DNA of 64,000 nucleotides. Source: Citrobacter arsenatis. GTDB lineage: Bacteria > Pseudomonadota > Gammaproteobacteria > Enterobacterales > Enterobacteriaceae. Of this stretch, positions 9,074 to 16,917 are shown in pieces. The translations under genes were made by a program, and so were the position numbers. The stretch is from NCBI RefSeq assembly GCF_004353845.1, contig NZ_CP037864.1:3782001-3846000 (forward strand), read 5' to 3'. Under the pieces are notes generated by a model. It did not search any database. It was not told where the DNA came from and saw only the letters and a list, made by a program, of their open reading frames with translations. How positions within the stretch are numbered: the stretch's first letter is position 1; each line of letters begins with the position of its first letter.

Positions 9074-9742
9074 ATGGAACAACCGGTCAAATGTGACCCA
9101 TATATCCTGTCGTTACTGAAAAATACCTCCCTCAATCACATTGACTATCTGGTCGACGTTCTGACAGACAACGGCAAGGGCCGGGTAGCATTATCATCGT
9201 CCGTTAAGGACTTACTACTCGAAGAGAAGGCAGAACGGGACTACAGCGAGCGTGGGCTACGGCATCTGCTTCATGAATTGCAGGAATATGGCGGACACTC
9301 GCTCGTCAATATTTTCCGCAGCGAGCCACTGCCCTATTCTGAGTTGTTAACCGATGTTCATAAAAAGCTCAATGGTAAAGACAGCAAGAAAAAAAATAAC
9401 GCCACAAAAGAGCGGGAAATCGTCCTGAGTTTGTTTGGTGATGACTGGCAGTCATTAGCCGATCATGAACGCTGGGAGCGCTGCACAGAAACGAAAGTTG
9501 TCTCCGGTTTTTTCAAGATGCAGGATAATTTGCGCATAAACGATAAAGGAGCTGTTATCGGTCTGTCAGCTGCGGCAAGCGTAGCGGCATTTGCCGCACT
9601 CCGGTTACATCCCGTCACCGCTATCGTCAGTACGATCGGCCTTGCTAACCAAACATTGGGGGAGGCATACCGGGTGACAATTCCGTTCATTGCCCATGTC
9701 TCGATGCTCAACATGCTTTACTCGCCAAAAATAGCGCAGTAA
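9074..9742 (+). CDS. YaaW/UPF0174-family protein
   Basis: I prefer ATG 9074 (222 residues, MEQPVKCDPYIL) because AAGGA at 9059-9063 precedes it; the in-frame ATGs at 9053 and 9056 lack a ribosome site. It resembles E. coli YaaW by family motifs: LVDVLTDNGKGRVALSS near the N-terminus, LQEYGGHSLVN followed by YSELLTDVHKKL, and the C-terminal EAYRVTIPFIAHV. A Gly/Ala-rich hydrophobic stretch (VIGLSAAASVAAFAALRL) near residue 170 may be a membrane or amphipathic helix. The family's biochemical function is unknown. A second unknown gene begins 33 bases later, so the two are probably co-transcribed. Confidence 0.75.
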   Translation: MEQPVKCDPYILSLLKNTSLNHIDYLVDVLTDNGKGRVALSSSVKDLLLEEKAERDYSERGLRHLLHELQEYGGHSLVNIFRSEPLPYSELLTDVHKKLNGKDSKKKNNATKEREIVLSLFGDDWQSLADHERWERCTETKVVSGFFKMQDNLRINDKGAVIGLSAAASVAAFAALRLHPVTAIVSTIGLANQTLGEAYRVTIPFIAHVSMLNMLYSPKIAQ

Positions 9743-9775
9743 AAATACTGTAACTAACCCAGCAGAATTCACCCT

Positions 9776-10930
9776 ATGTCAACTTTAGCGAACAACAATC
9801 AGATACCTGAGCAAGAAGCTGCCTTCGAGGTGGACATCGTCGACGCGCAAAACAATGCCCTGGTGAAAATACACAGCCAACCTGGATTCTGGCAAGAGAT
9901 CACGCAACAGGACTCGCAGACGGAACTTGATCCCAGCAGCATTTCACTCTTTAACCACTGGCTCAGTAGCGTACCCACTGTCGCCACCGCCGTTGCGGGT
10001 AACTCTGCACAATTAATGACCTGCTCTTTTGAATACAGCCAGCTGGTACAGGCGAAAGATGGCAGTGGAGCAATCGGCGCGGTACTTAAGCCTGACAGCC
10101 ATAAAATTGGCGCACAAGCCCGATTTCACGAAGCTGAAAACCTGAAGTCGCTGGTCAATACCAGCCTGGTTTTTAATCTCGCGTCACAACTTTTGGCCCA
10201 AAAACATCTTGCCGATATTAATGAGAGACTGCGGATCATCGAACAAAAGATCGATTCGATTAAAGACCATCTAGAACAATCGCGCCTCGCAAAGATCCAG
10301 GCTTTCCATGAACATCTCAATATTATCGGTTTATTACTGAGCCGGGATGACATTATCACCAAAGAGTCACTACTCAACCTGGCCAAAAGCGCGCAGGAAG
10401 TGCGCTCGCAGGTTATGCATCTTGAAAAGGATATCACTCAGGCATATCAAGAAATTGAACAATTTGAACCAACCAGTTGGTTTGGATCTGACGATCTCCG
10501 GGAAGCGCTCAAACTGAAAATCAGCAATATTGAACGGTTGCAGCGTGAGTATCTGACGGGTATGCAATGTTTGTTGGTTGCTAATCTCATCCTGTTCATC
10601 AAGCATGACGGCAACCAGGAATTTGTCCTGACAAGCGAAGTATATTTAAAAGAACTTAATGCCAGCAACGGCATATTTCAGAAATGGGAAAAAATAAAAC
10701 GTAAAGTCGCCCATCATCTCAGCAAGATGAAGCCGATATTTGAACGAACAAGCAGCACCCAGGCAAATGCCTTACAGGTAGAGCGCAAGCTAAATCAAAC
10801 GGATAATCTGCTCAACACTGATAACGTTTTACTTGCACAACTCGGCGAACGTATCCAGGCAGCCCAATCACCGCAGGTATTGTTAGAGATTGTGGATAAT
10901 AAGGTGCTGAGAGGACGCTTTTTGCGTTAG
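9776..10930 (+). CDS. Unrecognised coiled-coil protein partnered with the YaaW-like gene
   Basis: 384 residues; I do not recognise the family. There is no signal peptide. The first ~90 residues are mixed. Around 120-145 comes an Ala/Leu-rich helix (VFNLASQLLAQKHL), then long heptad-like helices (INERLRIIEQKIDSIKDHLEQ). A mid-segment about 215-275 includes a moderately hydrophobic helix (LLVANLILFI), and a second coiled coil covers 315-365. This helical layout could suit a membrane-associated, scaffold or pore-forming protein; that is inference only. It begins 33 bases after the YaaW-like gene on the same strand, with no strong ribosome site visible. It ends with TAG at 10928-10930. Confidence 0.7.
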   Translation: MSTLANNNQIPEQEAAFEVDIVDAQNNALVKIHSQPGFWQEITQQDSQTELDPSSISLFNHWLSSVPTVATAVAGNSAQLMTCSFEYSQLVQAKDGSGAIGAVLKPDSHKIGAQARFHEAENLKSLVNTSLVFNLASQLLAQKHLADINERLRIIEQKIDSIKDHLEQSRLAKIQAFHEHLNIIGLLLSRDDIITKESLLNLAKSAQEVRSQVMHLEKDITQAYQEIEQFEPTSWFGSDDLREALKLKISNIERLQREYLTGMQCLLVANLILFIKHDGNQEFVLTSEVYLKELNASNGIFQKWEKIKRKVAHHLSKMKPIFERTSSTQANALQVERKLNQTDNLLNTDNVLLAQLGERIQAAQSPQVLLEIVDNKVLRGRFLR

Positions 10931-10944
10931 TACGCCGCCGTTAA

Positions 10945-11139
10945 GTAACCGTCCAGAATTGGCTATACAATACGAGATGTCGCTGCTGGAAGCAGCGGCC
11001 TCTAACCAACCAAAAGGGCAAAGGCGTGCTGGTAGTGACATCCACAGATCTGGGACATAGGGATGGACGAGGAAGGTATATCGAACAGATTTATGCGAAA
11101 GTTAGCTTTTTAATCGAATATGATGTTCAATATCTGTAA
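10945..11139 (+). other. Short open frame, possible gene remnant
   Basis: Between stops the + frame is open from 10945 to the TAA at 11137-11139, reading KGKGVLVVTSTDLGHRDGRG near the middle and ending in VQYL. No convincing start codon or ribosome site is present. ATG 10977 opens a different frame that stops after 27 codons. I do not recognise the product. It may be the worn end of a gene lost when the neighbouring accessory genes arrived. The remainder of the 284-base gap 10931-11214 shows nothing else. Confidence 0.25.
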
Positions 11140-11214
11140 GTAAATGGCTAACAGGCAGATCCAATAAAAATATAATGATAGGCTAGCCATATTCTGATAA
11201 ACAGTGAGTAGTTA

Positions 11215-12150
11215 ATGGACGAAGTTTATATACCGGGTTTTATTTATGTATTGACTAATGAGGCAATGCCTGGTTTGGTAAAAATAGGTCGAACAAGTCT
11301 ACTTCCGGAAGATAGGAGTAAAAAGTTATACAGTACAGGTGTACCATTTCCTTTTGATGTTTGCTTCCGAATTATTACATCATTCTCTGTAGAACTTGAG
11401 AGCTATATCCATAATATCCTCAGAGAATATAGAGTAAACTCAAGGCGTGAATTTTTCCGTATATCTGTTGATGACGCTATTTATGCTGTAAGATTAGCAT
11501 CACTTACTATTTCAGGAATGAATAAATGGAACTCTGATGTACCACGAAAACTAACTAAGAATGATAAATTAATATTATCTATGGAAGAAAATCAAATTTT
11601 CATTCTCTTTTCCTATGAAAATTTCCTTTCCTCCCATCCACAAATTATTGATATTTGGCAATCTCATTCCAATGGCGATCAACTGGAATTTTACGCTGTA
11701 AATTTCGCAAAGAATATATCCAGCTTTAGTAATAACGATCCCTATTCAAATTTTGATCCTGTTCCATTCCTTAACCGTGAATCTTCTGCCCCAAATGGTT
11801 TTATTAACGGAAGAGAAACATTATATCCCGGCGAAAGACTATTGTGGATTTCATCAAAAGACAGTTCAACACCGGATTTATTTACGATATTTGAAGCGCA
11901 AGACCATGTTCAAATAATAAGCAGAACATGGAGTCCCAGAATTAATCAAGATGGATATTCGCTATTATTAAATGACTTTCTTTATGACTCGGCTTGGGAC
12001 GCTGCGCGTAGGGCTATCAATAAAACTTTATCTTTACCTTTCCCAAGAGCATGGGCTCCGCGCACTAACAGAGGGACAGAATGGGACGCTGTGGGAAGTC
12101 AACTCATGCCTCCTGAATTTTGGCTACCTCAGCTTAAACTTAAGCGTTGA
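11215..12150 (+). CDS. GIY-YIG (T5orf172/MUG113-type) domain protein
   Basis: 311 residues. Residues ~6-105 fit a T5orf172/MUG113 GIY-YIG-like domain: GFIYVLTN (modified GIY), VKIGRT, STGVPFPFDV, ELESYIHNILREYRV and REFFRIS. The family includes small DNA-cleaving or DNA-binding proteins common in phages and mobile DNA. Residues ~110-311 are not recognised; they contain Trp-rich segments such as RAWAPRTNRGTEWDAVG. The gene is visibly richer in A+T (many AAT/ATA/TTA codons) than guaA or ppk next door, which points to horizontal acquisition. It stands alone on + and converges on guaA. Whether it is an active nuclease is not shown. Confidence 0.75.
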   Translation: MDEVYIPGFIYVLTNEAMPGLVKIGRTSLLPEDRSKKLYSTGVPFPFDVCFRIITSFSVELESYIHNILREYRVNSRREFFRISVDDAIYAVRLASLTISGMNKWNSDVPRKLTKNDKLILSMEENQIFILFSYENFLSSHPQIIDIWQSHSNGDQLEFYAVNFAKNISSFSNNDPYSNFDPVPFLNRESSAPNGFINGRETLYPGERLLWISSKDSSTPDLFTIFEAQDHVQIISRTWSPRINQDGYSLLLNDFLYDSAWDAARRAINKTLSLPFPRAWAPRTNRGTEWDAVGSQLMPPEFWLPQLKLKR

Positions 12151-12192
12151 TGAAACAGAAAGCTCAAACATTTCTACATAATGCACATAAAT

Positions 12193-12219
12193 AAAAACCC
12201 CCTGTAAAAACAGAGGGTT
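12193..12219 (-). terminator. guaA terminator (bidirectional stem)
   Basis: On the minus strand an 8-9 bp stem built on CCCTCTGT/ACAGGGGG (one mismatch) is followed by TTTTT at 12197-12193. It lies about 47 bases past the guaA stop. The A-rich other side means it may also stop the GIY-YIG gene transcript coming from the left. Confidence 0.75.
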
Positions 12220-12265
12220 GATGGCAGTTTTACCTGTTCATGAAAACTCTGGAAGGGTTATCGGC

Positions 12266-13843
12266 TTATTCCCACTCAATCGTCGCTGGCGGCTTACCGC
12301 TGATGTCATACACCACGCGGGAAATACCGTTAACTTCGTTGATAATGCGGTTGGATACGCGGCCTAAGAAATCATACGGCAGGTGCGCCCAGTGTGCGGT
12401 CATAAAGTCGATGGTTTCAACAGCACGCAGGGAAACAACCCAATCGTACTTACGGCCATCGCCCATAACGCCAACGGAACGTACCGGCAGGAACACGGTG
12501 AACGCCTGGCTCACTTTGTTATACAGATCAGCTTTGTGCAGTTCTTCAATGAAGATAGCATCCGCACGACGCAGCAGGTCGCAATACTCCTTCTTCACTT
12601 CGCCCAGTACGCGCACGCCCAGACCTGGTCCTGGGAATGGGTGACGGTACAGCATGTCGTACGGTAGGCCCAGCTCCAGACCAATCTTACGCACTTCGTC
12701 TTTGAACAGTTCACGCAGCGGCTCAACCAGCCCCATCTTCATCTCTTTTGGCAGACCACCCACGTTGTGGTGAGATTTGATGACGTGCGCTTTACCGGTG
12801 GCGGACGCTGCAGATTCGATCACGTCCGGGTAGATGGTACCCTGCGCCAGCCACTTAACATCTTCCAGCTTCAGCGCTTCTTCGTCGAATACTTCCACGA
12901 ATACTCGGCCGATGATTTTACGTTTCGCTTCCGGGTCATTCTCGCCTTTCAGCGCGTCGAGGAAACGCTTTTCGCCTTCAACGTGAACAATGTTCAGACC
13001 GAAGTGGTCGCCGAACATATCCATCACCTGCTGTGCTTCGTTGAGGCGCAGCAGACCGTTATCAACAAACACGCAGGTCAGGTTTTTACCGATCGCACGG
13101 TGCAGCAGCATCGCAGTTACGGAGGAGTCAACACCGCCGGATAGGCCGAGGATCACTTTATCGTCACCAACCTGCTGACGAATGCGCTCAACGGCGTCGT
13201 CGATGATTTTTGCTGGGGTCCACAGCGCTTCACACTGACAGATATCACGCACAAAACGCTCCAGCATGCGCATACCCTGACGGGTGTGGGTCACTTCCGG
13301 GTGGAACTGCACGCCGTAGAAACGTTTTTCCTCATGCGCCATGATGGCGAACGGGCAGTTGTCGGTGCTGGCAACGGTCACGAAACCTTCCGGGATGGCG
13401 GTCACTTTGTCACCGTGGCTCATCCACACATCCAGTAGCGGTTTGCCGTCTGCGGTCAGGGAGTCCTCAATACCGCGGACAAGCGCACTGTCGGTCTGAA
13501 CTTCAACCTGCGCATAGCCGAATTCACGTTCGTTAGAACCTTCAACATGACCACCGAGCTGCATGGCCATGGTCTGCATGCCGTAGCACACACCGAACAC
13601 TGGCACACCTGCATTGAAAACGTATTCCGGCGCACGCGGGCTGTTTTCTTCGGTGGTACTTTCCGGACCACCGGAAAGAATAATACCGCTTGGGTTGAAT
13701 TCGCGAATTTGTGCTTCCGTAACATCCCATGCCCACAGTTCACAGTAGACGCCCAGTTCACGTACGCGACGTGCAACCAACTGTGTGTACTGCGATCCAA
13801 AATCAAGGATGAGAATGCGATGTTTATGAATATTGTCTGTCAT
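12266..13843 (-). CDS. guaA: GMP synthase (glutamine-hydrolysing)
   Basis: 525 residues from ATG 13843 (MTDNIHKHRILILDFGSQ), as in E. coli; an upstream in-frame ATG would add 14 residues that the family lacks. GuaA aminates XMP to GMP using glutamine and ATP. The class I amidotransferase domain shows GVCYGMQ with the catalytic Cys and VQFHPEV with the catalytic His. The ATP pyrophosphatase domain has the P-loop LGLSGGVDSSV, and the C-terminal dimerisation domain ends in PPATIEWE. It is the second gene of the guaBA operon. Confidence 0.98.
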   Translation of the reverse strand: MTDNIHKHRILILDFGSQYTQLVARRVRELGVYCELWAWDVTEAQIREFNPSGIILSGGPESTTEENSPRAPEYVFNAGVPVFGVCYGMQTMAMQLGGHVEGSNEREFGYAQVEVQTDSALVRGIEDSLTADGKPLLDVWMSHGDKVTAIPEGFVTVASTDNCPFAIMAHEEKRFYGVQFHPEVTHTRQGMRMLERFVRDICQCEALWTPAKIIDDAVERIRQQVGDDKVILGLSGGVDSSVTAMLLHRAIGKNLTCVFVDNGLLRLNEAQQVMDMFGDHFGLNIVHVEGEKRFLDALKGENDPEAKRKIIGRVFVEVFDEEALKLEDVKWLAQGTIYPDVIESAASATGKAHVIKSHHNVGGLPKEMKMGLVEPLRELFKDEVRKIGLELGLPYDMLYRHPFPGPGLGVRVLGEVKKEYCDLLRRADAIFIEELHKADLYNKVSQAFTVFLPVRSVGVMGDGRKYDWVVSLRAVETIDFMTAHWAHLPYDFLGRVSNRIINEVNGISRVVYDISGKPPATIEWE

Positions 13844-13875
13844 TGACGCTAATTCCGAGGCAAGTGAAACAAATT

Positions 13876-13896
13876 CGCCCGGCATATAGCCGGGCG
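13876..13896. repeat. guaB-guaA intercistronic hairpin
   Basis: CGCCCGGC (13876-13883) and GCCGGGCG (13889-13896) form a perfect GC-rich stem with loop ATATA in the 63-base gap between guaB and guaA. There is no T tract. It probably affects mRNA stability or the guaB/guaA ratio rather than ending transcription. Confidence 0.6.
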
Positions 13897-13906
13897 CGGA
13901 AACTTA

Positions 13907-15373
13907 TCAGGAGCCCATGCGGTAGTTAGGGGACTCTTTGGTGATGGTCACATCGTGAACGTGACTTTCCTGAATACCCGCACCGCTGATGCGTACAAAC
14001 TCTGCTTTCGTTCGCAGCGCGTCGATAGTACCACAGCCGGTCAGACCCATACAGGAGCGCAGGCCGCCCATCTGCTGGTGAATGATCTCTTTCAGGCGAC
14101 CTTTATAGGCAACGCGACCTTCGATACCTTCCGGGACCAGTTTGTCAGCGGCGTTATCGCTTTGGAAGTAACGGTCAGAAGAACCTTTGGACATCGCGCC
14201 CAGAGAGCCCATACCGCGGTATGATTTGTAAGAACGCCCCTGGTACAGTTCGATTTCGCCCGGGGATTCTTCAGTACCCGCCAGCATAGAGCCAACCATT
14301 ACTGCGGCAGCGCCTGCAGCAATCGCTTTAGCGATGTCGCCGGAGAAACGAATACCGCCATCGGCGATAACCGGAATACCGGTGCCTTCCAGCGCTTCAA
14401 CGGCGTCAGAAACGGCGGTGATCTGCGGTACACCTACGCCGGTAACAATACGGGTAGTACAGATGGAGCCAGGGCCGATACCCACTTTAACTGCGCTGCA
14501 GCCGGCTTCAGCCAGCGCGCGTGCGCCTGCGCCCGTTGCTACGTTACCGCCGATGATCTGCAGATCCGGGTATTTAGCACGAGTTTCACGGATACGCTGC
14601 AGTACGCCTTCAGAATGGCCGTGAGAGGAGTCAATCAGCAGTACGTCAACGCCAGCGGCAACCAGCGCATCTACGCGATCTTCATTACCTGCACCCGCAC
14701 CTACAGCAGCGCCAACGCGCAGACGACCATGCTCATCTTTACAGGCGTTAGGTTTACGTTCTGCTTTCTGGAAATCTTTAACGGTGATCATGCCGAGCAG
14801 ATGGAAGCTGTCGTCAACCACCAGCGCTTTCTCAACGCGTTTTTCGTGCATTTTGGCAAAGACAACATCGCGCGCTTCGCCTTCACGAACGGTGACCAGA
14901 CGCTCTTTCGGCGTCATGTAGACGCTAACCGGCTGGCTCAGGTCAGTCACAAAACGCACGTCACGACCGGTGATGATGCCGACCAGTTCGTTATCTTCAG
15001 TCACAACCGGGTAGCCCGCAAAACCGTTACGCTCGGTCAGTTCTTTCACTTCGCGCAGGGTAGTGGTTGGCAGTACGGTCTGTGGGTCAGTTACCACGCC
15101 AGATTCGTGTTTCTTCACGCGACGGACTTCTTCAGCCTGGCGCTCGATAGACATGTTTTTGTGGATAAAACCGATGCCGCCTTCCTGGGCCAGGGCAATT
15201 GCCAGGCGCGCTTCCGTCACGGTGTCCATTGCTGCGGAGAGCATAGGAATGTTCAGGCGAATGGTTTTCGTCAACTGAGTGCTGAGGTCAGCAGTATTCG
15301 GCAGAACGGTAGAATGAGCGGGAACGAGGAGGACGTCGTCAAACGTCAGGGCTTCTTTTGCGATACGTAGCAT
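13907..15373 (-). CDS. guaB: Inosine-5'-monophosphate dehydrogenase
   Basis: 488 residues from ATG 15373 (MLRIAKEALTFDDVLLVPA), the E. coli start; the longer frame to 15484 would run through the promoter. It oxidises IMP to XMP with NAD+, the committed step to GMP. The TIM barrel is interrupted by a CBS pair (about residues 95-205). The catalytic loop has GIGPGSICTTR with the nucleophilic Cys, followed by IPVIADGGIRFSGD and the flap region YFQSDN. A CTGGGAGG-type ribosome site lies just upstream. It is first in the guaBA operon. Confidence 0.98.
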   Translation of the reverse strand: MLRIAKEALTFDDVLLVPAHSTVLPNTADLSTQLTKTIRLNIPMLSAAMDTVTEARLAIALAQEGGIGFIHKNMSIERQAEEVRRVKKHESGVVTDPQTVLPTTTLREVKELTERNGFAGYPVVTEDNELVGIITGRDVRFVTDLSQPVSVYMTPKERLVTVREGEARDVVFAKMHEKRVEKALVVDDSFHLLGMITVKDFQKAERKPNACKDEHGRLRVGAAVGAGAGNEDRVDALVAAGVDVLLIDSSHGHSEGVLQRIRETRAKYPDLQIIGGNVATGAGARALAEAGCSAVKVGIGPGSICTTRIVTGVGVPQITAVSDAVEALEGTGIPVIADGGIRFSGDIAKAIAAGAAAVMVGSMLAGTEESPGEIELYQGRSYKSYRGMGSLGAMSKGSSDRYFQSDNAADKLVPEGIEGRVAYKGRLKEIIHQQMGGLRSCMGLTGCGTIDALRTKAEFVRISGAGIQESHVHDVTITKESPNYRMGS

Positions 15374-15415
15374 GGGCAATATCTCACCTGGGAGGTTATT
15401 AAATATTGCCGCGGC

Positions 15416-15447
15416 ATTATACAGAGCGTAACCGATTGCATCCACAC
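15416..15447 (-). promoter_or_regulatory. guaBA promoter with PurR operator
   Basis: On the minus strand a perfect -10 TATAAT (15421-15416) lies 17 bases from a weak -35-like TGGATG. The spacer and -35 are covered by ATGCAATCGGTTACGC (15441-15426), a full match to the PurR operator consensus ANGCAANCGNTTNCNT. PurR repression of guaBA in E. coli is established, and the site here is the same. The promoter is 43 bases from the guaB start. Confidence 0.8.
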
Positions 15448-15533
15448 TTTTTTGCAAAAAAACCTTGCGCTCCTCTGTGAGCATGTTACTTTCGACTGAA
15501 TAACTTGCTGATTTAGAATTTGATCCCGCTCAC

Positions 15534-16910
15534 ATGTTATCCTCTCAGACCACCTCAATTTTCACCGTAAGCCGCCTGAATCAGACGGTTCGTTTGCTGC
15601 TTGAGCAGGAAATGGGACAGGTGTGGATCAGCGGTGAAATCTCGAATTTCACTCAGCCGTCCTCCGGTCACTGGTATTTCACGCTCAAAGATGACACCGC
15701 TCAGGTACGCTGTGCGATGTTTCGTAACAGCAACCGCCGGGTAACGTTTCGTCCGCAGCATGGGCAGCAGGTGTTGGTACGCGCCAATATTACGTTGTAC
15801 GAACCGCGCGGCGACTACCAGATAATTGTTGAGAGCATGCAGCCTGCTGGCGAAGGTTTGCTGCAGCAAAAATATGAGCAACTTAAGGCTAAACTGCAGG
15901 CTGAAGGACTGTTCGATCAGCAATACAAGCAACCTCTACCTTCACCGGCCCACTGCGTCGGGGTGATTACCTCGAAAACCGGGGCTGCGCTGCACGATAT
16001 TCTCCATGTGTTGAAACGTCGAGATCCATCCCTGCCTGTGATTATCTACCCAACCGCTGTCCAGGGCGACGATGCGCCGGGGCAGATCGTTCGCGCCATT
16101 GAACTGGCAAACGCACGGGGCGATTGCGATGTGCTGATCGTCGGGCGCGGCGGCGGTTCGCTGGAAGATTTGTGGAGCTTTAACGACGAACGCGTGGCAC
16201 GGGCGATTTTTGCCAGCCGTATTCCGGTGGTTAGCGCCGTTGGCCACGAAACCGACGTCACTATTGCCGATTTTATTGCAGATTTACGGGCGCCTACGCC
16301 ATCAGCTGCGGCAGAAATTGTCAGCCGTAATCAGCAGGAGTTGCTGCGTCAGATCCAGTCCGCCCAGCAACGTCTGGGTATGGCGATGGATTACTATCTT
16401 GCCAACCGCAACCGTCGTTTCACGCAGATATTCCATCGTCTGCAACAGCAGCATCCGCAACTGCGTCTGGCCCGTCAGCAGACCGTGTTGCAACGACTGC
16501 GTCAGCGAATGAACTTTGCACTTGAGAATAAAATTAAACAGGCAAATCAGCGCCAACTGCGCGTAAGTCAACGCCTGAACCAACAAAACCCTCAGTCGCG
16601 CATTTATCGTGCGCAGACCCGTATTCAGCAACTGGAATATCGCTTGGCGGAGAATATCCGCGCACGTTTAAGCGAACAGCGCGAACGCTTTGGCAATGCG
16701 GTCACCCACCTGGAAGCCGTTAGCCCATTAGCAACGCTCGCACGCGGCTACAGCGTTTCAACCGCCACCAACGGCAAGGTTTTGAAAGAGGTCAAACAGG
16801 TTAAAACCGGCGACCTCATCACTACGCGACTCGAAGATGGCTGGGTTGAGAGCGAGGTCACAACCGTAACCCCGCAGAAAAAGACCCGCACACGTAAAAA
16901 AGCCCTGTAG
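15534..16910 (+). CDS. xseA: Exodeoxyribonuclease VII large subunit
   Basis: 458 residues, close to the 456 of E. coli. XseA with XseB degrades single-stranded DNA into oligonucleotides. The N-terminal OB-fold (residues ~10-105) shows VWISGEISNF and HWYFTLKDD. The catalytic domain includes GVITSKTGAALHDI, LIVGRGGGSLEDLWSFNDE and SAVGHETDVTIAD. A long Gln/Arg-rich coiled coil (about 290-400) binds small subunits. The tail is basic (KKTRTRKKAL). It diverges from guaB and ends 7 bases before the convergent rat gene; no clear terminator is seen between them. Confidence 0.97.
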   Translation: MLSSQTTSIFTVSRLNQTVRLLLEQEMGQVWISGEISNFTQPSSGHWYFTLKDDTAQVRCAMFRNSNRRVTFRPQHGQQVLVRANITLYEPRGDYQIIVESMQPAGEGLLQQKYEQLKAKLQAEGLFDQQYKQPLPSPAHCVGVITSKTGAALHDILHVLKRRDPSLPVIIYPTAVQGDDAPGQIVRAIELANARGDCDVLIVGRGGGSLEDLWSFNDERVARAIFASRIPVVSAVGHETDVTIADFIADLRAPTPSAAAEIVSRNQQELLRQIQSAQQRLGMAMDYYLANRNRRFTQIFHRLQQQHPQLRLARQQTVLQRLRQRMNFALENKIKQANQRQLRVSQRLNQQNPQSRIYRAQTRIQQLEYRLAENIRARLSEQRERFGNAVTHLEAVSPLATLARGYSVSTATNGKVLKEVKQVKTGDLITTRLEDGWVESEVTTVTPQKKTRTRKKAL

Positions 16911-16917
16911 CAATTCA

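Noticed and set aside
13844..13885. Longer start for guaA, and similar longer frames for guaB, der, yfgM, rlmN, ndk, pepB, sseA, iscS and the DUF1007 gene
   Set aside because: The added N-termini are absent from the families, run through promoters or neighbouring genes, and lack ribosome sites; the starts chosen match known proteins or good ribosome sites.
14615..15370. 251-codon open frame on + over guaB
   Set aside because: Antisense mirror of a conserved essential-type gene, with no homology or ribosome site.
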